This document shows positions 9,699-21,680 of a DNA stretch of 64,000 bases, one piece after another (positions within the stretch are counted from its first letter, which is position 1; each line of letters begins with the position of its first letter). The DNA lies in assembly GCA_020912385.1 (NCBI GenBank), contig CP087215.1, positions 1,612,001 through 1,676,000 of the forward strand. Reading direction: 5' to 3'. The stretch is from Neofusicoccum parvum. Taxonomy: Eukaryota > Ascomycota > Dothideomycetes > Botryosphaeriales > Botryosphaeriaceae. Below the pieces are notes generated by a model that ran no database searches, was not told the DNA's origin, and was given only the letters and a program-made list of their open reading frames with translations. The translations under genes and the position numbers were made by a program.

Positions 9699-12600
9699 TC
9701 ACGCAGGAAATTCCGAGTCACTGGCATCAAGGACGTCGTACTCCTCGTCGGTGAGGAAGCCATCATCGCTGGACACAAGGTCGACTGTCTCCGCATCTTC
9801 GAAGATCTCGGCCTCATCGCGAACCGAGGGCGAGGCAACAGTGGTCGCATCAGCTTCAACGGGTGTGCTGGATTCGTGAGTGCTGTTCACAGGAGACTCC
9901 TTCTCGAGGGTGGGGAAAATCATCTGGCTGTCCTCAGAAGTAGGTTCGGACTTGACTTCGACCTCCTTCTTGACGGGAGCCTCTGACGACTCAGCCTCGG
10001 GAACATCCTCAACAGTAGGCTTAGGAGGAGTAGCGGCAGCAGAACGCTCAGCCTGCTTCTGAGCAAGCTCATGCCTCAGCACCCTCTGGCGCTGCTTCAT
10101 CTGCTCCTGAGCCTCGTGAAGCCTCTGCATGCGGCTCACCATAGCCTGCATTGCCTCACGCTGAAGAGCACGGCTGTTCTCCGTCTCCTGGACCCTGGAC
10201 TGGCGACGCTCACGCAGCTCCCTCAGGCGGGCCAGAGTGCGCTCGGCATCCGAGGACTGAGGGGACTCAATAGGGAGAGGTGTGGGAATGGGCTTGGTGG
10301 TCTCAATGTGGCACCACAGCCTGTGGCCGAAAGGAGTGCCATCAGCAGTCTTCAAGCGCCAGTAAGAGATGCAGACTCCCTCGCGAACAGGCGCCTTCAT
10401 CAGAACGCTGAAGGAAATTTCCTCGCCAGCCTCAACGGTACGGCCGATGACGTTACTCTCAGTTGCCTCGGCGATGTCAGTAGTGCTGCAAGGGTGTTCG
10501 TTGTTGACGTTGAGCATGTTGTCGCCACCAACGTAGCGAACAGAGCAGCCGGCCGGCCAAGCATGAGGACCAGGGTTGCGAAGAGTCCAGACCTGAAGGA
10601 ACTTGGAGTTGGCCGGGATCTTCGTGCCATCGCAGATCGTGTCACGGATGAAGTGAGCGTTGAGCTCAGTTGCCGCGACAGTCTCCTGAGCTGGCGAGGG
10701 CGACTTGGGGCTGTCGAGAGTAGCCTTCGCAAGAAGGTCCTCGACGCGGATCTTCTCATCAATTGGTTCGGCAAGAAGATCCTTGATCTGGACCTTGGCA
10801 GTCTTGGAAGCGATGTCCTCACTCGGCTTGAGATCAGCAATGGTGCGAACCTGGGTAGCAGCGTTGGCAGATGCGAGAGAGAATGACCTCTTGGGAAGCG
10901 AGTCGCCAAGGTTCGGGAGAGGCGCGCCAGTCTTGTCCTCGCCCATGGTGGTGACGCTAACGTTCCTGACCGGAGTCTTGAACTTGATGACTGGGTGAGT
11001 GCGGTTGTGGCGGCTGCTAGGGTGAGCCTCGCAGTTGGCACAGAAGTCGGTGTCGTAGCAGACGGCACACTTGTAACGCACGCCCTCGATGTAGGACTGG
11101 TTCATCTTGTCCTTGCACAGAGGGCCATCGCAGTAGATGCCGAAATGGCGGACCGTGTGGCTGCGCGGCTCAGGCAGAGGGTCGAAGATAGGAACGAAGC
11201 GGTGCATCGGGTGAGCTTGCTTGGCATTCTTGATGCACTCGGCGCAGTAGTCCCAGTCAGGGCAGTTGAGGCACTTGTGACGGACGCCATAGATGAACTT
11301 GTCGCAGCCATCGCAGACAGCAGCGTGACGAACGTTGCGGCCTGGAGAGCAGAGGAACTCAGCCAGGGGACCAACCTTGGAGCCGGGAGCGGCAGGCTTG
11401 AAAGCGTGACCAGGGTGGTGGCCGTGCTGGGAGCTAACATGGCACGACATGCAAAGGTCGTAGTCCTCACAATCCACGCAGGTGACAAAGTTGGGCTCAG
11501 GGAAGACCTTGACGCAGGAGTTGCAAGTGCGGGTGGGCTGCTCCGGCTCAACTGACTCGAGCTTCTTCTCGACCATGAACTTCTCGATAGTCGTGAATGC
11601 ACCGGGCATCTTCTTCTCTTCGGGCTCAGTCTTGATCTCAGGCTGATCCTCGGCCACAGGCTCCTCCTGAGGCTTGGGGGCGACCCTCTCGGTAGTACTG
11701 TTGGTGACCTTGCCGCTCTTGATGAAACGCTTGATGAGCCAATGGCCCTCGCCGGGGCAGTGGTGGCCAGCAGCAACGCAGTTGGCGCAGAGGTCGTAGT
11801 CACCTTCGTCACAAATGCTGCAGTGGTAGTGCTCGTTGGACATAGGCTTGTCGCAAACATTGCAATAGACGGACCAAGAGAAGAGGTTCGCCGGAGTAGA
11901 CTCCTTCATGCGCAGAGCAAGCTCGCGTTCGCGAGACATGTTGGCAAGCTCGGAGAAGAAAGCTGGAAAGTTTAGTTGTGTTGAATTGGAACTTGGGGGG
12001 CGGAACTTACTGTCGCGCGCGGAGAACGGTTTGGGGACAGGTGCCTCGCCCTCGGCATCCACCGGCTGCTCTTGCTTCGCCGGAAGGACCGGCGGCATGG
12101 GTGGAACGTTGGAGGTTCGCATGTTTGTCTTGTGGAACGCAGGGAGCTTTGCGTATGGATAGAGCGGGATGGTGCCGGTGTGCGAGGGGCCGGCTTGGAG
12201 TGGCGACTGGGAGGTGGCCTGAGGTTGAGGCCGAGGCTCCGACTGCTGGGGAAGGGCCGGTGCGGTACGGACAGGAAGCGGGATGGGCGGCTTCCCAGCG
12301 TCGAGCATCGAGTGTAGCGGGTCCATGGGCGCCGGCTGTGCTTGCTCGTTGACGATGGTGGCGCGCAAACGGAGCTTCAACTTGGCCTTCGCGGCGCGGA
12401 AGAGGGTCTTGTAGACCTGCGGGTTCTCGGGATCAAGGGTGATGTAAGCGCCGGCGCTGTCCGAGAAACGCTCGAAGACGACTTCTTGGTTCTCAGGGAT
12501 ATTGAGGAGCTGGCGGAGCTAGAGCGAGGAGGTGGGTTAGCTGAGGCTCTTCCGAGCAGTCCGCGTGGGGAACTAGCTATCAGCCAGCGTCGGGCGCGCG

Positions 12601-12746
12601 GCTAGCTTCGCAAGCTCACTCACCTTGCCAGGGAGGACACCAGCGCCCAGGTCCCGCATGGGGATCTTGAACTTCCTGTTGCTGCCCTGGATGGAGATCT
12701 TGATGGTGATGAGCGTGTCCATGGTGACGGGCACGGTGGTCGCCAT
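9699..12746 (-). CDS. nbr1: NBR1-type selective autophagy receptor
   Basis: Cargo receptor that links ubiquitinated or vacuolar-targeted cargo to Atg8. Exons 12624-12746, 12011-12518 and 9699-11962 give 964 residues. Domain order: PB1 (about 10-95, starting LITIKISIQG); a Pro-rich linker; four ZZ zinc fingers (about 244-290, 357-400, 427-475, 488-540; CNVCDKP, CNSCVKV, CDGCDKF, CDGPLCKD); the NBR1/FW domain (about 643-760, with VWTLRNPGPHAWPAGC and later CISYWRLK); a basic coiled coil (about 780-850); and an acidic C-terminus with DEEYDVLD at 949-956, a textbook AIM (Y-x-x-L after acidic residues). The 48-nt intron 11963-12010 is a multiple of three and reads open, but has GTAAGT and TTCCAG ends and a branch-like ACTAAAC, so I splice it. 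PB1 plus multiple ZZ plus FW is the ancestral architecture known from filamentous fungi. Confidence 0.92.
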
Positions 12747-13630
12747 GTTGCAAACGCGGCAGCCTTGAGCAGCTGAGGCGGAGGCGGTGACTAGCACGGT
12801 GACGTAGGGGGAACGGGGCGCTGCTGCTTCGAAGCCTCGCCGGCGGGGCGTCGAGGACGAGAGGGCGGGAGGACGCTGCGCAAGAGAAGCTCTTGTGCTC
12901 GCAGCAGGCGTGAGGGAGGTGATATGGCGGCGGTGGTGAGGAGGAGAGGTGAGGTGGAGGCAGCCTGGCCGGGGAGAGAGCTTGGGGCGGGCGGCTTAGC
13001 GTGCTCGGAACCGCTGGTTGTGATACGCGAAGGCGACCGGTGTGAGCAACACGCGCCACGCCTGACCGTGGGTGAATAATACCACAGAAGCTTCCGGCAC
13101 AATCAGCAGGCTCGCGGGCTGCGCGGCTCCTGCTGTGTCTCTTTGAGCAGCGCGCGGCCGAGGCACGGCGAACAATACAGCGCGCGCCTGCCGCCCCGGC
13201 ATTACGGCGACAAAAGTCACGTGCACGCCAGTCCAATGCGGCGATGCCCGCTGCCTGCGCAGGCAAGCACAGGCGCGCTTTGTGCGTCATTGCAGCTTAT
13301 CCTGAATGGCGGACTTCGGCCAAAATCTCTCACTTCTACGGCGATGATTAGCTGGTCGCGTCTGGGTGTGACAGCGCGTCCTCGTGATCCCGGTCCTGCA
13401 TGCCCAGTTGGCACCTCCACCCCCGGCTGTCGGCATACATGTTCTGTGCCTTGAAGCAAATAACATCCTCCCACCGCCAGCGCCAGCTGCTTTGGGTGGC
13501 TTGTGCAGAACGGGGCAGACACCCGCCTGCCTGCGTCGAGGCTGATTGCCTCGCCATTCCGCCCTGGACGTCAGACGCGCTGCCGCAGAGAGCCCCTCTC
13601 GACCATGTGCGTTGTCCACCCGGGCAGCAA
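12747..13630. other. NBR1-like promoter and 3' region of the P4H gene
   Basis: GC-rich. No coding frame with conserved composition. Both flanking genes are on the minus strand. Confidence 0.5.
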
Positions 13631-14581
13631 TCATAATTCCGCCTTCTCGCCGTGATCTTCGCCATCGGCGACTTTTGCGTCTTTTGCGTCTTTTGGGGCG
13701 GTCTTCGGGTCGTATCCGGGCTGATACCAGCTCCAGATGTTCAGTCCAATCTTCGTCCCCGACCGCACCGGAAGGCCGGCGTGCCAAGCTTCTTCGTAGG
13801 CCGAGCCGTCAGGTCGGAAATTTTCCCAGTACACAGCGTTCCTGGCAATCGGCTTGAACGTGATGCCCTCGTTCTCCTGGTCGTTGCAGTCGAGAAACTC
13901 GCACCACTTTCTGTCAGCCGGCATCTCCAGGCGCGGGAAGTTGGTGCCGCCGCCCGTGCAATTTCCGTCCAGGTAGACCATGAAGCTCGAGATGCGGCCG
14001 CCTTTTTGGATGTTGGTCGGCCCGTCAAAGTGGTGCACGTAATGGCCGCCGGACTGGTAGCGCTGGGTCCAGAGCTTCTCAATGAAGGTATACGGCCGCC
14101 AGCCCTGGAAGAGGCGAGCGCGCTCTTCTATGCATTGCACGACGGTGTCGCGCTCAATCTCAGCCTTCTCCGAGACACGCACGCTCGGATCAAGACGCTC
14201 CTCGTCTCCGGTCCATACGGTGGATGGCTTGAACTTGTCCTCGCTGGGAAGCGGTCAGGATGCAGGAACAGACGGTGCATCTCATCTGCACGGAGCTCAC
14301 CTGATCGCCACCATATGCTTCGACTCCTCACCGCTCAGAAAGTCGGGGATGTAGATGACGAGCGGATCTCTACTCAGGATGTGGACATTGTATCCGTGGT
14401 CCGGACAGACCAGATTCTCGTCGGGGATGACGAGTCGGTCGCTCTTGAAGAAGGTTTCGCCAGCGTCAGGTGCGGCTGTCCCGGGGCCGAGAAAGATTCG
14501 CAGGATGGGCGAGCCGACCAAGACGTAGCCTATGACGGTGTAGAACAGGTACTGGAGGACGGTGCCAATGCTAAGCGCCAT
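13631..14581 (-). CDS. Prolyl 4-hydroxylase-type 2OG-Fe(II) dioxygenase
   Basis: 2-oxoglutarate/Fe(II)-dependent dioxygenase of the P4Hc family. Exons 14301-14581 and 13631-14243 give 297 residues. An N-terminal hydrophobic segment (VLQYLFYTVIGYVLVGSPIL) looks like a signal anchor, so ER lumen is likely. The catalytic double-stranded beta-helix shows the HxD iron ligands in HYVHHFDG, the distal His in AWHAGLP and the 2OG-binding Lys in RSGTKIGLNIW. GGGTNFPRL and the CEFLDC pair match fungal members. A Lys/Asp-rich tail ends the protein. The start is chosen at GCCACCATGG; an upstream in-frame ATG at 14776 would add an unlikely basic extension. The target could be a secreted or membrane protein; collagen is not implied in fungi. 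Confidence 0.88.
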
Positions 14582-15708
14582 GGTGGCAGGCGGCAATGCG
14601 ATGGTTTGGATGGGCTGTGGGCGGACGCTGTGGAGCCTCGCAAGTCGCTCGAAAAGGAGACGTGACGGAGCGACGGGCAGCCGGCGCGCGCGACAGCGAC
14701 ACTGGCACCGCACAACGCACAACGCACCACGCAAACTTTCGCCCGGCGTCTCCGTCGGCCGATTCTCAGCCTCCACCCAGCCCAGCGACGCACACTTGCG
14801 CTGTCAACCTGCCGCCGCGCCGCACCGCATTGGTGGCACCCGGGCGGCGGAGCTGTTTCGATGGCTCAGCCCTGCAAAAAGTATCCTTCCAGCCGGCCGG
14901 CTGCTCGCAGCATCCAAACACCACCAGCGACGTCAAGGCCGTCAAATACGAGCAAGCGAGGGCCGGGCGGTTGCGACATGATTCGCCTCCACGCTGCGAG
15001 CGTGCTGTGAAACGCCCTTATATTGCATGGACTGGTCGATCGATCATGCAACGCACGAGAAAGCGCGGCGATGCGACAGCCGCAGACCGCCCACCGCCAC
15101 AGACAGCGCCTCAGCCGCAAGGGAGATGACGTCTCTCGGCGTGCATAGGGTGCGGAAGACGCAGCTCGACATGCGCAGGGCCGGATTCTCGCATGTCGCT
15201 GAGAAAGCTACATTCCTGCGATGCCGACTCCTCTTGCGACGCTCTCGCGACGTCGGCGCGCACAGCCGGTGGCTTCCATTTCCTCTACTCTGGCATTCTA
15301 TCTGACGCCGTTTCATTGTTTCATGGCGGATCTGGTTCCCGCCGGGCTTGCCTCTTTCAGGCACGGAGCCACCACTTTCTGCGCACGCGCTCTCCCCGCA
15401 TCCACCATCTGCCGGCAAATGTCGATCAGGCGTGCAGAAGCCGACGGAGGCGACGGCCAAACAGCCCACCAGAAACTTGCTCCTGGCATCTCCGTGCACA
15501 GAAACGAGTTGTCATGGCGTCTTGGTATTTATCCGACAATCTCCTTTCAGGAACGCTTCGCTAGCCTCGCTGTATCTATATATCCTGGATCCTTCGCTCA
15601 GGAAAGCTTCTTTCCGGCAGGGTCCGGTTTACCTCTACTGCGAGTATATTATTCACCGTTGCGTCTATTCGTTCTCTTCCTTGGCTCTCACTGTGACTTT
15701 CTTTCAAC
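14582..15708. other. Divergent promoter, P4H and GDSL esterase
   Basis: Start-to-start gap of 1.1 kb. A TATA-like CTATATATC at 15576-15584 lies about 125 bp before the esterase ATG. Nothing else is recognised; frames around 15193-15564 are not gene-like. Confidence 0.5.
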
Positions 15709-17015
15709 ATGACTATTTCCGCCCTTCTCGCAGCTGCGCTGTCCATCTCCGGAGCCCAGGCCTTCCCTGCTCCGCGCCAGGCCAATGCGTCATGGCCTGG
15801 CTTTGCCGGTCTCCAGAACTGGTTTTCTTTGTAGGTTGTTGCTGCTTCGGCCTTTGATGCGTTTTACTCACGGATGGTTCAGTGGTGATAGTTACACTCA
15901 GACTGGCTTTGACGTGAACGGAACGCAGCCCAGTGCTGACAATGCCTTTGGAAACCCCACCTACCCGTAAGCTTCACGTTCTTCTGTCTGACTTGTGGGT
16001 TACTGACGCTTCGACAGTGGCTGGACCTCGTCCAAGTAAGCTCCATGTGACGAGTACGAATCCCTCCAGAGCACTGACATTTTCGTTCTGCAGCGGCCCC
16101 AACTGGGTTGGCTATCTGACCTACCAGTACAATGCCTCTCTCCTCAAGACCTACAACCTTGCCTATGGAGGCGCCACCGTTGATAGCGCGCTGGTCAAGC
16201 CATACGCGGACACCGTGATTTCTCTTAAGCAGCAGGTCGAGGACGAATTCGTGCCGAAGTACGGTGGCGCCAGCAAAACCTGGGAGAGTGATAGCACACT
16301 GTTCAGTGTGTGGATCGGGATCAACGATGTTGGAAACTCCTACTGGTCCCAGAACGCCACCTTGATCGACGCTATTTTCACCGAGTACAGCGGACTTGTG
16401 GACCAGGTAAGAGACCATTCTTACAGCCTACACACCCACAAAGACTGATCATCGTTACCCAAGCTCTACACGAGCGGCGCCCGCAATTTCCTTTTCCTGA
16501 ATGTCCCGCCCGTCGAGCGCTCGCCCCTCACCACCGGCCAAGGAAACGACAGTGTCAACCTTGAGCGCACCGCCATCGCCGATTTCAACACACGCATCTC
16601 CAATCTCGCCTCTTCTCTTGAGGAGAAGCACGCTGATACGAGCGTTTTCACCTTTGACACGTACACTCTTTTCAACCAGATTCTTGATGATCCTACGAGC
16701 CACGAGCAAACCGCTAGCCTCAAGAACACCACTGCTTACTGCACCGACTATGAGAAGTATGTCTTCTCCTTGCACAACCCTTAGAACCAGTCTCAAGATA
16801 ACCAATGCTAATACTGCGCTTCCTAAAGCGGCACTGATGCGCAAAACACGACCAGCGCTGCCTGCGGCATTCCTGTCAACGAATACTTCTGGCTGAACTC
16901 CCTGCACCCCACCTTCCCGGTCCACGAGGCAGTGGCCGCGGAGCTCTCAAAGCAGCTGAGTTCCTGTGCGAACTGCACTTCCTCCATCAGGAGACGGTGG
17001 CAGCTGACTCATTGA
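15709..17015 (+). CDS. Secreted GDSL/SGNH esterase, CE16-like
   Basis: Extracellular acyl or acetyl esterase of the SGNH fold; the closest named type is carbohydrate esterase family 16, which deacetylates xylo-oligosaccharides. Six exons (15709-15830, 15883-15966, 16018-16035, 16094-16406, 16464-16756, 16829-17015) give 338 residues; exon 3 is only 18 nt. Seen: signal peptide (TISALLAAALSISGAQA); block I FSFGDSYTQTGF with the nucleophile Ser; block II Gly in NLAYGGATVD; block III IGINDVGNS; and block V LNSLHPTFPVHEA with the catalytic His. The residue three before that His is Asn instead of the usual Asp. Several NxT/S sites suggest glycosylation. The first intron splits the GDSL motif. Confidence 0.9.
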
Positions 17016-18432
17016 GTAGAGAGAGTCGAATAAAACGTTGTTATGCCATTGGCTATGAAAATCGCACTTTTCTTCGGGCTGCCGTGCTTGTTCCGAGCCT
17101 TCACGGAACCCTCTTATTTTTCTCAAGCGAAGCTGTATCACCACTGCAGCGAGGCGAGCTATTGTGCGTATACGATGGGTCTTCGTGGGGCTTAAAAAAT
17201 GTCGAAGAAGACTAGTTCTGTTTAGTACCAGACCATTTCATGTCAATACTTTCGCCGTAATTTCAGCGGCAATAACAAATGAGTACCCATTTGGAGGATG
17301 ATGCATTGCATTGTTGATTACACCCACGCGATTTAGCCGCTCGCACCGAATTACATGAATTCAGGATAGTATTTTCATGTATATCGAAATGCGATCTACG
17401 AACTGTGGGACAAAAGTTTCGTAGTTGGTACCTCATGACGACACTACGCCAAAGTCGGCAACGATGGTCTCATCAATACTGTTACCAATCCGTCCTGCTA
17501 CATCGCTCAATATTACTCTGAATTCTCTTACCTGATTTTCATGAGCAGCAGTCTCCACTCCATAGGCAACAAGGGAGGCTCCTCTTTCAGCCACTTTCAT
17601 AGTCTATTGTCCAGCTATCTGCAGCTTCCATTAAAGCAATCTACTTCAGCTACTCGGCCAGAAGCATCGCATATAACTCGGACTGAAAGCAAAATTTCAA
17701 GTGCATTACAATTCTATCATAACTTCACAAGCATGTGGAGTCTTGTAGGTATGCCAATGCTACAGCACCTCGCTAACGAGAATATTAACTAAAAAGGCTG
17801 TAGGCGTACGAGAAGTCTTTGGTGATTGATAACAAGTTGTGTATTAACACTAAACGATATAGCGCCGAGGTCGAGCAGAACCCGAGATAGAGTTAGAGTA
17901 CGACAGCTAGCATGGAACCACGCCGTTCCAGATAGGGCAATGGCGAAGGGACGCAGGGTGATTACTGGAACTACGAGGAATTCAACGAGCTTGGAATAGT
18001 CAACCCTGCTGAAGGCGTTGAGTACTGCGGTTAGTGGACGACTTTCGTCAAGCATGTGTCTGTGGAATGACTCGTATGGCTTCCCGATTCGGTCCTTCCC
18101 TTGCACTGCACGCAAGACTCACCGGCGCGGCGAACATCGGAGGCTGCGTGGGGCAGTGATAAGCAAAGCAACGGGCACTTGCCAAGTCCAGTCAAGCCAT
18201 TTGTAAACTATTACTCTGCCCGCAGATATCAATGGAACTCCTGCTCCTGCCGCCGGGACAGCACTGAAACAGCGACGAAAATGAGCCGGAACAGAATGGA
18301 TTGCGCAAGGACATGAGATCAGGTGCGACCACACCACCCTCGAGAGATTGGTCCCTATCTGCCCCACAATAGCTTCCCACAAAAGCTCCGCCCCCGGCAC
18401 AGCTGCTCCAGCGCAAAGAAGAGGAGCCCGCC
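17016..18432. other. Intergenic region
   Basis: Moderately AT-rich. Frames at 17541-17792 (+) and 17789-18115 (-) show no domain or splice logic. I see nothing supportable. Confidence 0.5.
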
Positions 18433-19845
18433 ATGTGTCGCGCCAACACCACGTACTGCTGCATCTGCGGATGTCCTTTTGGCCCGCTGGACATTGATCC
18501 AGACGTCAGGGGATCGCCTTATTCGTACGATGCAGATGTTCTCTCCGCAGAAGACACAGAGGCAAGCCCGATGCTGTCCCCCGAACCGATCCAAAGCTGA
18601 CCTTTTCAGTGGCTCCGGCGTGGCAGGGCAGTCGACCAGGACACGTTTTTTGCCGGAGACGACGAATGCACGAGGAGTCTGGAAGGTATTGACTCATTAA
18701 TGCGCCAAATCGAGGCCATTGAGAGTTCACGGCAGAATTCCTTCATCAAGTTCTTTAGAGGCAGCGAGCTCGATGGGCCCGTCTATGCCATGCACAACAC
18801 GTGCATGAGCATCGCCGAACATGTCCGCCGCTTCCAACTATTCCGCGGAGCCCATCCGGGCCCCTCGCCGGCCTCTGTGCTGCAAAACTTCTACGTATCC
18901 CTGAAGCGGTTACACTACCGCATCTCCTGCCAATCCCACAGCGTAAGATGGGAGCACGGCTACTACGGCGCCGCTCGTTTCTGGCGCAACTTCTGGGGGC
19001 AGGAGCGCGGCTGGGAGGTCCGTATCCCCCCTCCACACCTCACCTCTTCCACACAGGACTGACCTCGCCCCCAGTGGCTCTGCGCCGACCCTGCCAACAT
19101 CTCCAACCTCACCGAATGGGTCCTATCGCAACTGCGCCCCGTCTCCGACCACGACCCGCCGCCTCTGAAATTCCCCGTCCTCGACGACGACACGGCACCC
19201 TACCCGCGGCCCGCCCTCGACGGCATGCCCATCGACGTCCTGCGCCGCATCGCCTCGTTCCTGCCCACCGCCTCAGTGCTCCGCCTCCGCCGCTGCAGCA
19301 AGCCGCTCGCCAACCGCATCGAGCTGCGCCAGTCCTTCTGGCGCGACGGCCTCGTCGCCGGCGACCTCGTCTCCTTCCTCTGGGACCTCGACGGGGAGAA
19401 GTGCCGACAAGCGGACCGCTGCTCCTCCGCGCCGCACGACTGGCGCGCGCTGGCCCGCGGCCTCAAGGCGCACAAGTTCGTGCAGGCCGCGCTGCGCAGG
19501 AGCCTGGCGCGCCGCCCCGTCGAGGGCTACGGCATCGGGTACCTGGACTTCTACCGCGCCGTCGCCGCCCAGGACGAGGCGTTCGAGACCGACGCCCCCG
19601 TCGGCCTGCTGAACAGGTGCAGGATCGCCCAGGTGGTCGCGGACGTCGAGGGGATCGAGGACGAGGAGCTGCACGACTGCCACGTGCCGCTGTCGGACGA
19701 GGAGGAGATCTACGCCGCCATGTGGATCATGCAGGTGCAGCGGCCAGAGAAGTTCGATGAGTATCGGATAAGGCGGAGCTTGGAGCTGTATGGGGATTTG
19801 AGTGAAGTGTTGGAGGGGCGGCCGAGGGTGATGTGTAGACTGTGA
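18433..19845 (+). CDS. F-box protein
   Basis: Probable substrate receptor of an SCF ubiquitin ligase. The secure exons are 18610-19017 and 19075-19845. A first exon from ATG 18433 encodes MCRANTTYCCICGCPFGP, whose closely spaced cysteines match the N-terminus of many fungal F-box proteins. Its donor is unclear: the frame stops at 18598-18600, just before an acceptor at 18609 (branch-like GCTGAC). A GTACGA donor at 18525 with the acceptor after GTGGCAG also keeps frame. The F-box is LDGMPIDVLRRIASFLPTAS, followed by VLRLRRCSKPLANRI. Other features are an early FYVSLKRLHYRISCQS segment and an acidic EDEELHDC region near the end. No WD40 or LRR repeats are present, so the substrate is unknown. 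Confidence 0.8.
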
Positions 19846-19949
19846 TTGGGTGGCCGGTGCGTTGGGCAAAAGGGAATAGAATAGACAGAAGGGGAGAGGA
19901 AAAGAAGGAGAGGAGAAAGTCGCAAAAGTCTCGGATACCAATTAATTGT

Positions 19950-20960
19950 TTTACCTATTGCTTGCTGTGCTGAATTTAGGTGCTACCCAGCATAGCGTAT
20001 CTGTCTATCTGATCTACGCAAAATTCTCTCGTATGATAGACGTCTAACCCTCCAACTAAGCAGGCTCTGATCTTACTGAATACACAGTTGCCTTGATTTC
20101 CAGCCGAATCTCTATTTTCTGCGGCCAGATTATCCTTCCCGTTCCGCAACCTCACTTTCTCACGCTTTCTGTGCTGTTTAGTCTCATCAGCGTCGATGAC
20201 AGAGATGGCCGCGGTACGCAACAGAGCTGCTGAAATCTTGACTGCCGCGCACACTGCAAGGCTCATTATGGCTAGGTTTGAAATACCAAAGCCAGACACA
20301 ATGTTTCTGAGAATTCTGTCTCTGTGATTGACGTAGGTGCAAATGTCTACGAAGAAGACAATCTGTGACGCTAGGTAAGGGAGAGCCATTGATACCATCA
20401 CTAAAGGAACTGCAAATTTATACGAGATCTGAAGCCAGTTGGTAGAGCTCTGGCTTCCAACTGGCCCAGTTATCTGTAGCGTCTTTTGATGATGAGCGAA
20501 GAGTGCTTATTCTCGAGATGATGCCATCCAGTTGACGAGACGGTTGTAGCGCATGTACGATATTGATAACGCTAGTTGGGGTGTGTTTGCAATCGCTATA
20601 GTTGAAACTGTATCTAGATTCCAGCCCCACGAGAGTGCTGCCTAGGACCAGATTTTGTTGGGGGGGGAAGACAAGAAGTCCAATTTGATATTGACGCAAT
20701 CAAATATTACAAGGACAATATATGCAAAGACGAAGATAATTAGACTGCAGATGAAAGCTAAAAATTACGCGCAAAGCATTCATTGCAAGACTTCCAGTTT
20801 CCACTTTAACCAGTCTTATCATTTCTCCCGCCCTGGATCACACCTGGCGAGTAGCTTGGTCATCCCACGAAAGTTCTGGGGACAATGCGACAACAACGAG
20901 GATAGTAGAAACTGACGATGACTGCAGACTAGACTGACCAACTTTCAGAAGTATATGTTG
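19950..20960 (-). pseudogene. Possible decayed membrane-protein gene
   Basis: Several hydrophobic coding-like blocks lie on the minus strand in different frames: one at about 20700-20760 (FICSLIIFVFAYIVLVIF) and one at 19976-20450 with KFAVPLVMVSMALPYLASQ, LAIMSLAVCAAVKISAALL and a Lys/Arg-rich tail. Between them sits a non-hydrophobic block (20418-20650, containing DNWASWKPELYQLASD). I could not join them with plausible introns without passing stops, and an 8-G run (20660-20667) sits at one frame change. It may be a relic or a poorly resolved multi-exon gene of unknown family. Confidence 0.3.
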
Positions 20961-21342
20961 GATATGCGCTACGGAAATTCTCGGCCAAGCTTATCTTCGT
21001 GAGATGAATGAAGTGTTTATCAGTTTGTGCGACGTAAGGTTCCCCACACCCCAACAACAACACATCTGATAATTGCATGGGCATGATTGGATGTTAAGAT
21101 AAGCACTGTCAGCATGTTGTCGGTCAAGGGCACTCTGCATCTCCTCTTGTTCCGCCCCCATGCCTTCGGTGATTGGCTCACATTCCAGCCTCGTAAATTG
21201 TGCATGTGTCCAGCCTCGTCTCTCAATTCTAGATACTACAATTGATATTCAGTTGAACCACTTGCGGGGCGCTTACTTTTATGCCAGCATATCCGCCCCC
21301 ATGCCAAGCCGGACTCTTCTCTAACCCTCACGAGAACATTTC

Positions 21343-21371
21343 GGGGGGGGGGGGGGGGGGGGGGGGGGGGG
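21343..21371 (+). repeat. 29-nt G homopolymer
   Basis: Uninterrupted run of 29 G, about 310 bp upstream of the six-helix membrane protein. Such length is rare in a fungal genome; it is either an unstable tract or an assembly artefact. Confidence 0.9.
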
Positions 21372-21680
21372 AGGCTGTGCCTACGTCGTCAGGCTGAAAG
21401 CAAGGAAAGAAATATTGGAACAACGCCTTGTGAGGCTGTGTATACCTTGGGATATAGCTGCAGATGCACGGTAAGCAATGTCTGCGTGGCTTGCATGAAG
21501 TAGCATTGGAGCACTCGACGCGTGGTCCGAGGCGCAAGCGAGCCCTTGTGGCACCGAATGCTTTAGTACTTGAGTCCGTCTTCCGGCCGTTAGCATAGAC
21601 TCTTGCTTCACTACTCAGCCTTCTCTTATATTGTCAGCCGGAAGGAAAGCGTTGCAACACTCTGTCTCCACTCTCTCACA

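Noticed and set aside
10071..11555. Long plus-strand frames over the NBR1-like gene
   Set aside because: Antisense shadows of the ZZ and FW domains; no motifs of their own.
18755..19036. Minus-strand frame over the F-box gene
   Set aside because: Antisense shadow; no conserved content.
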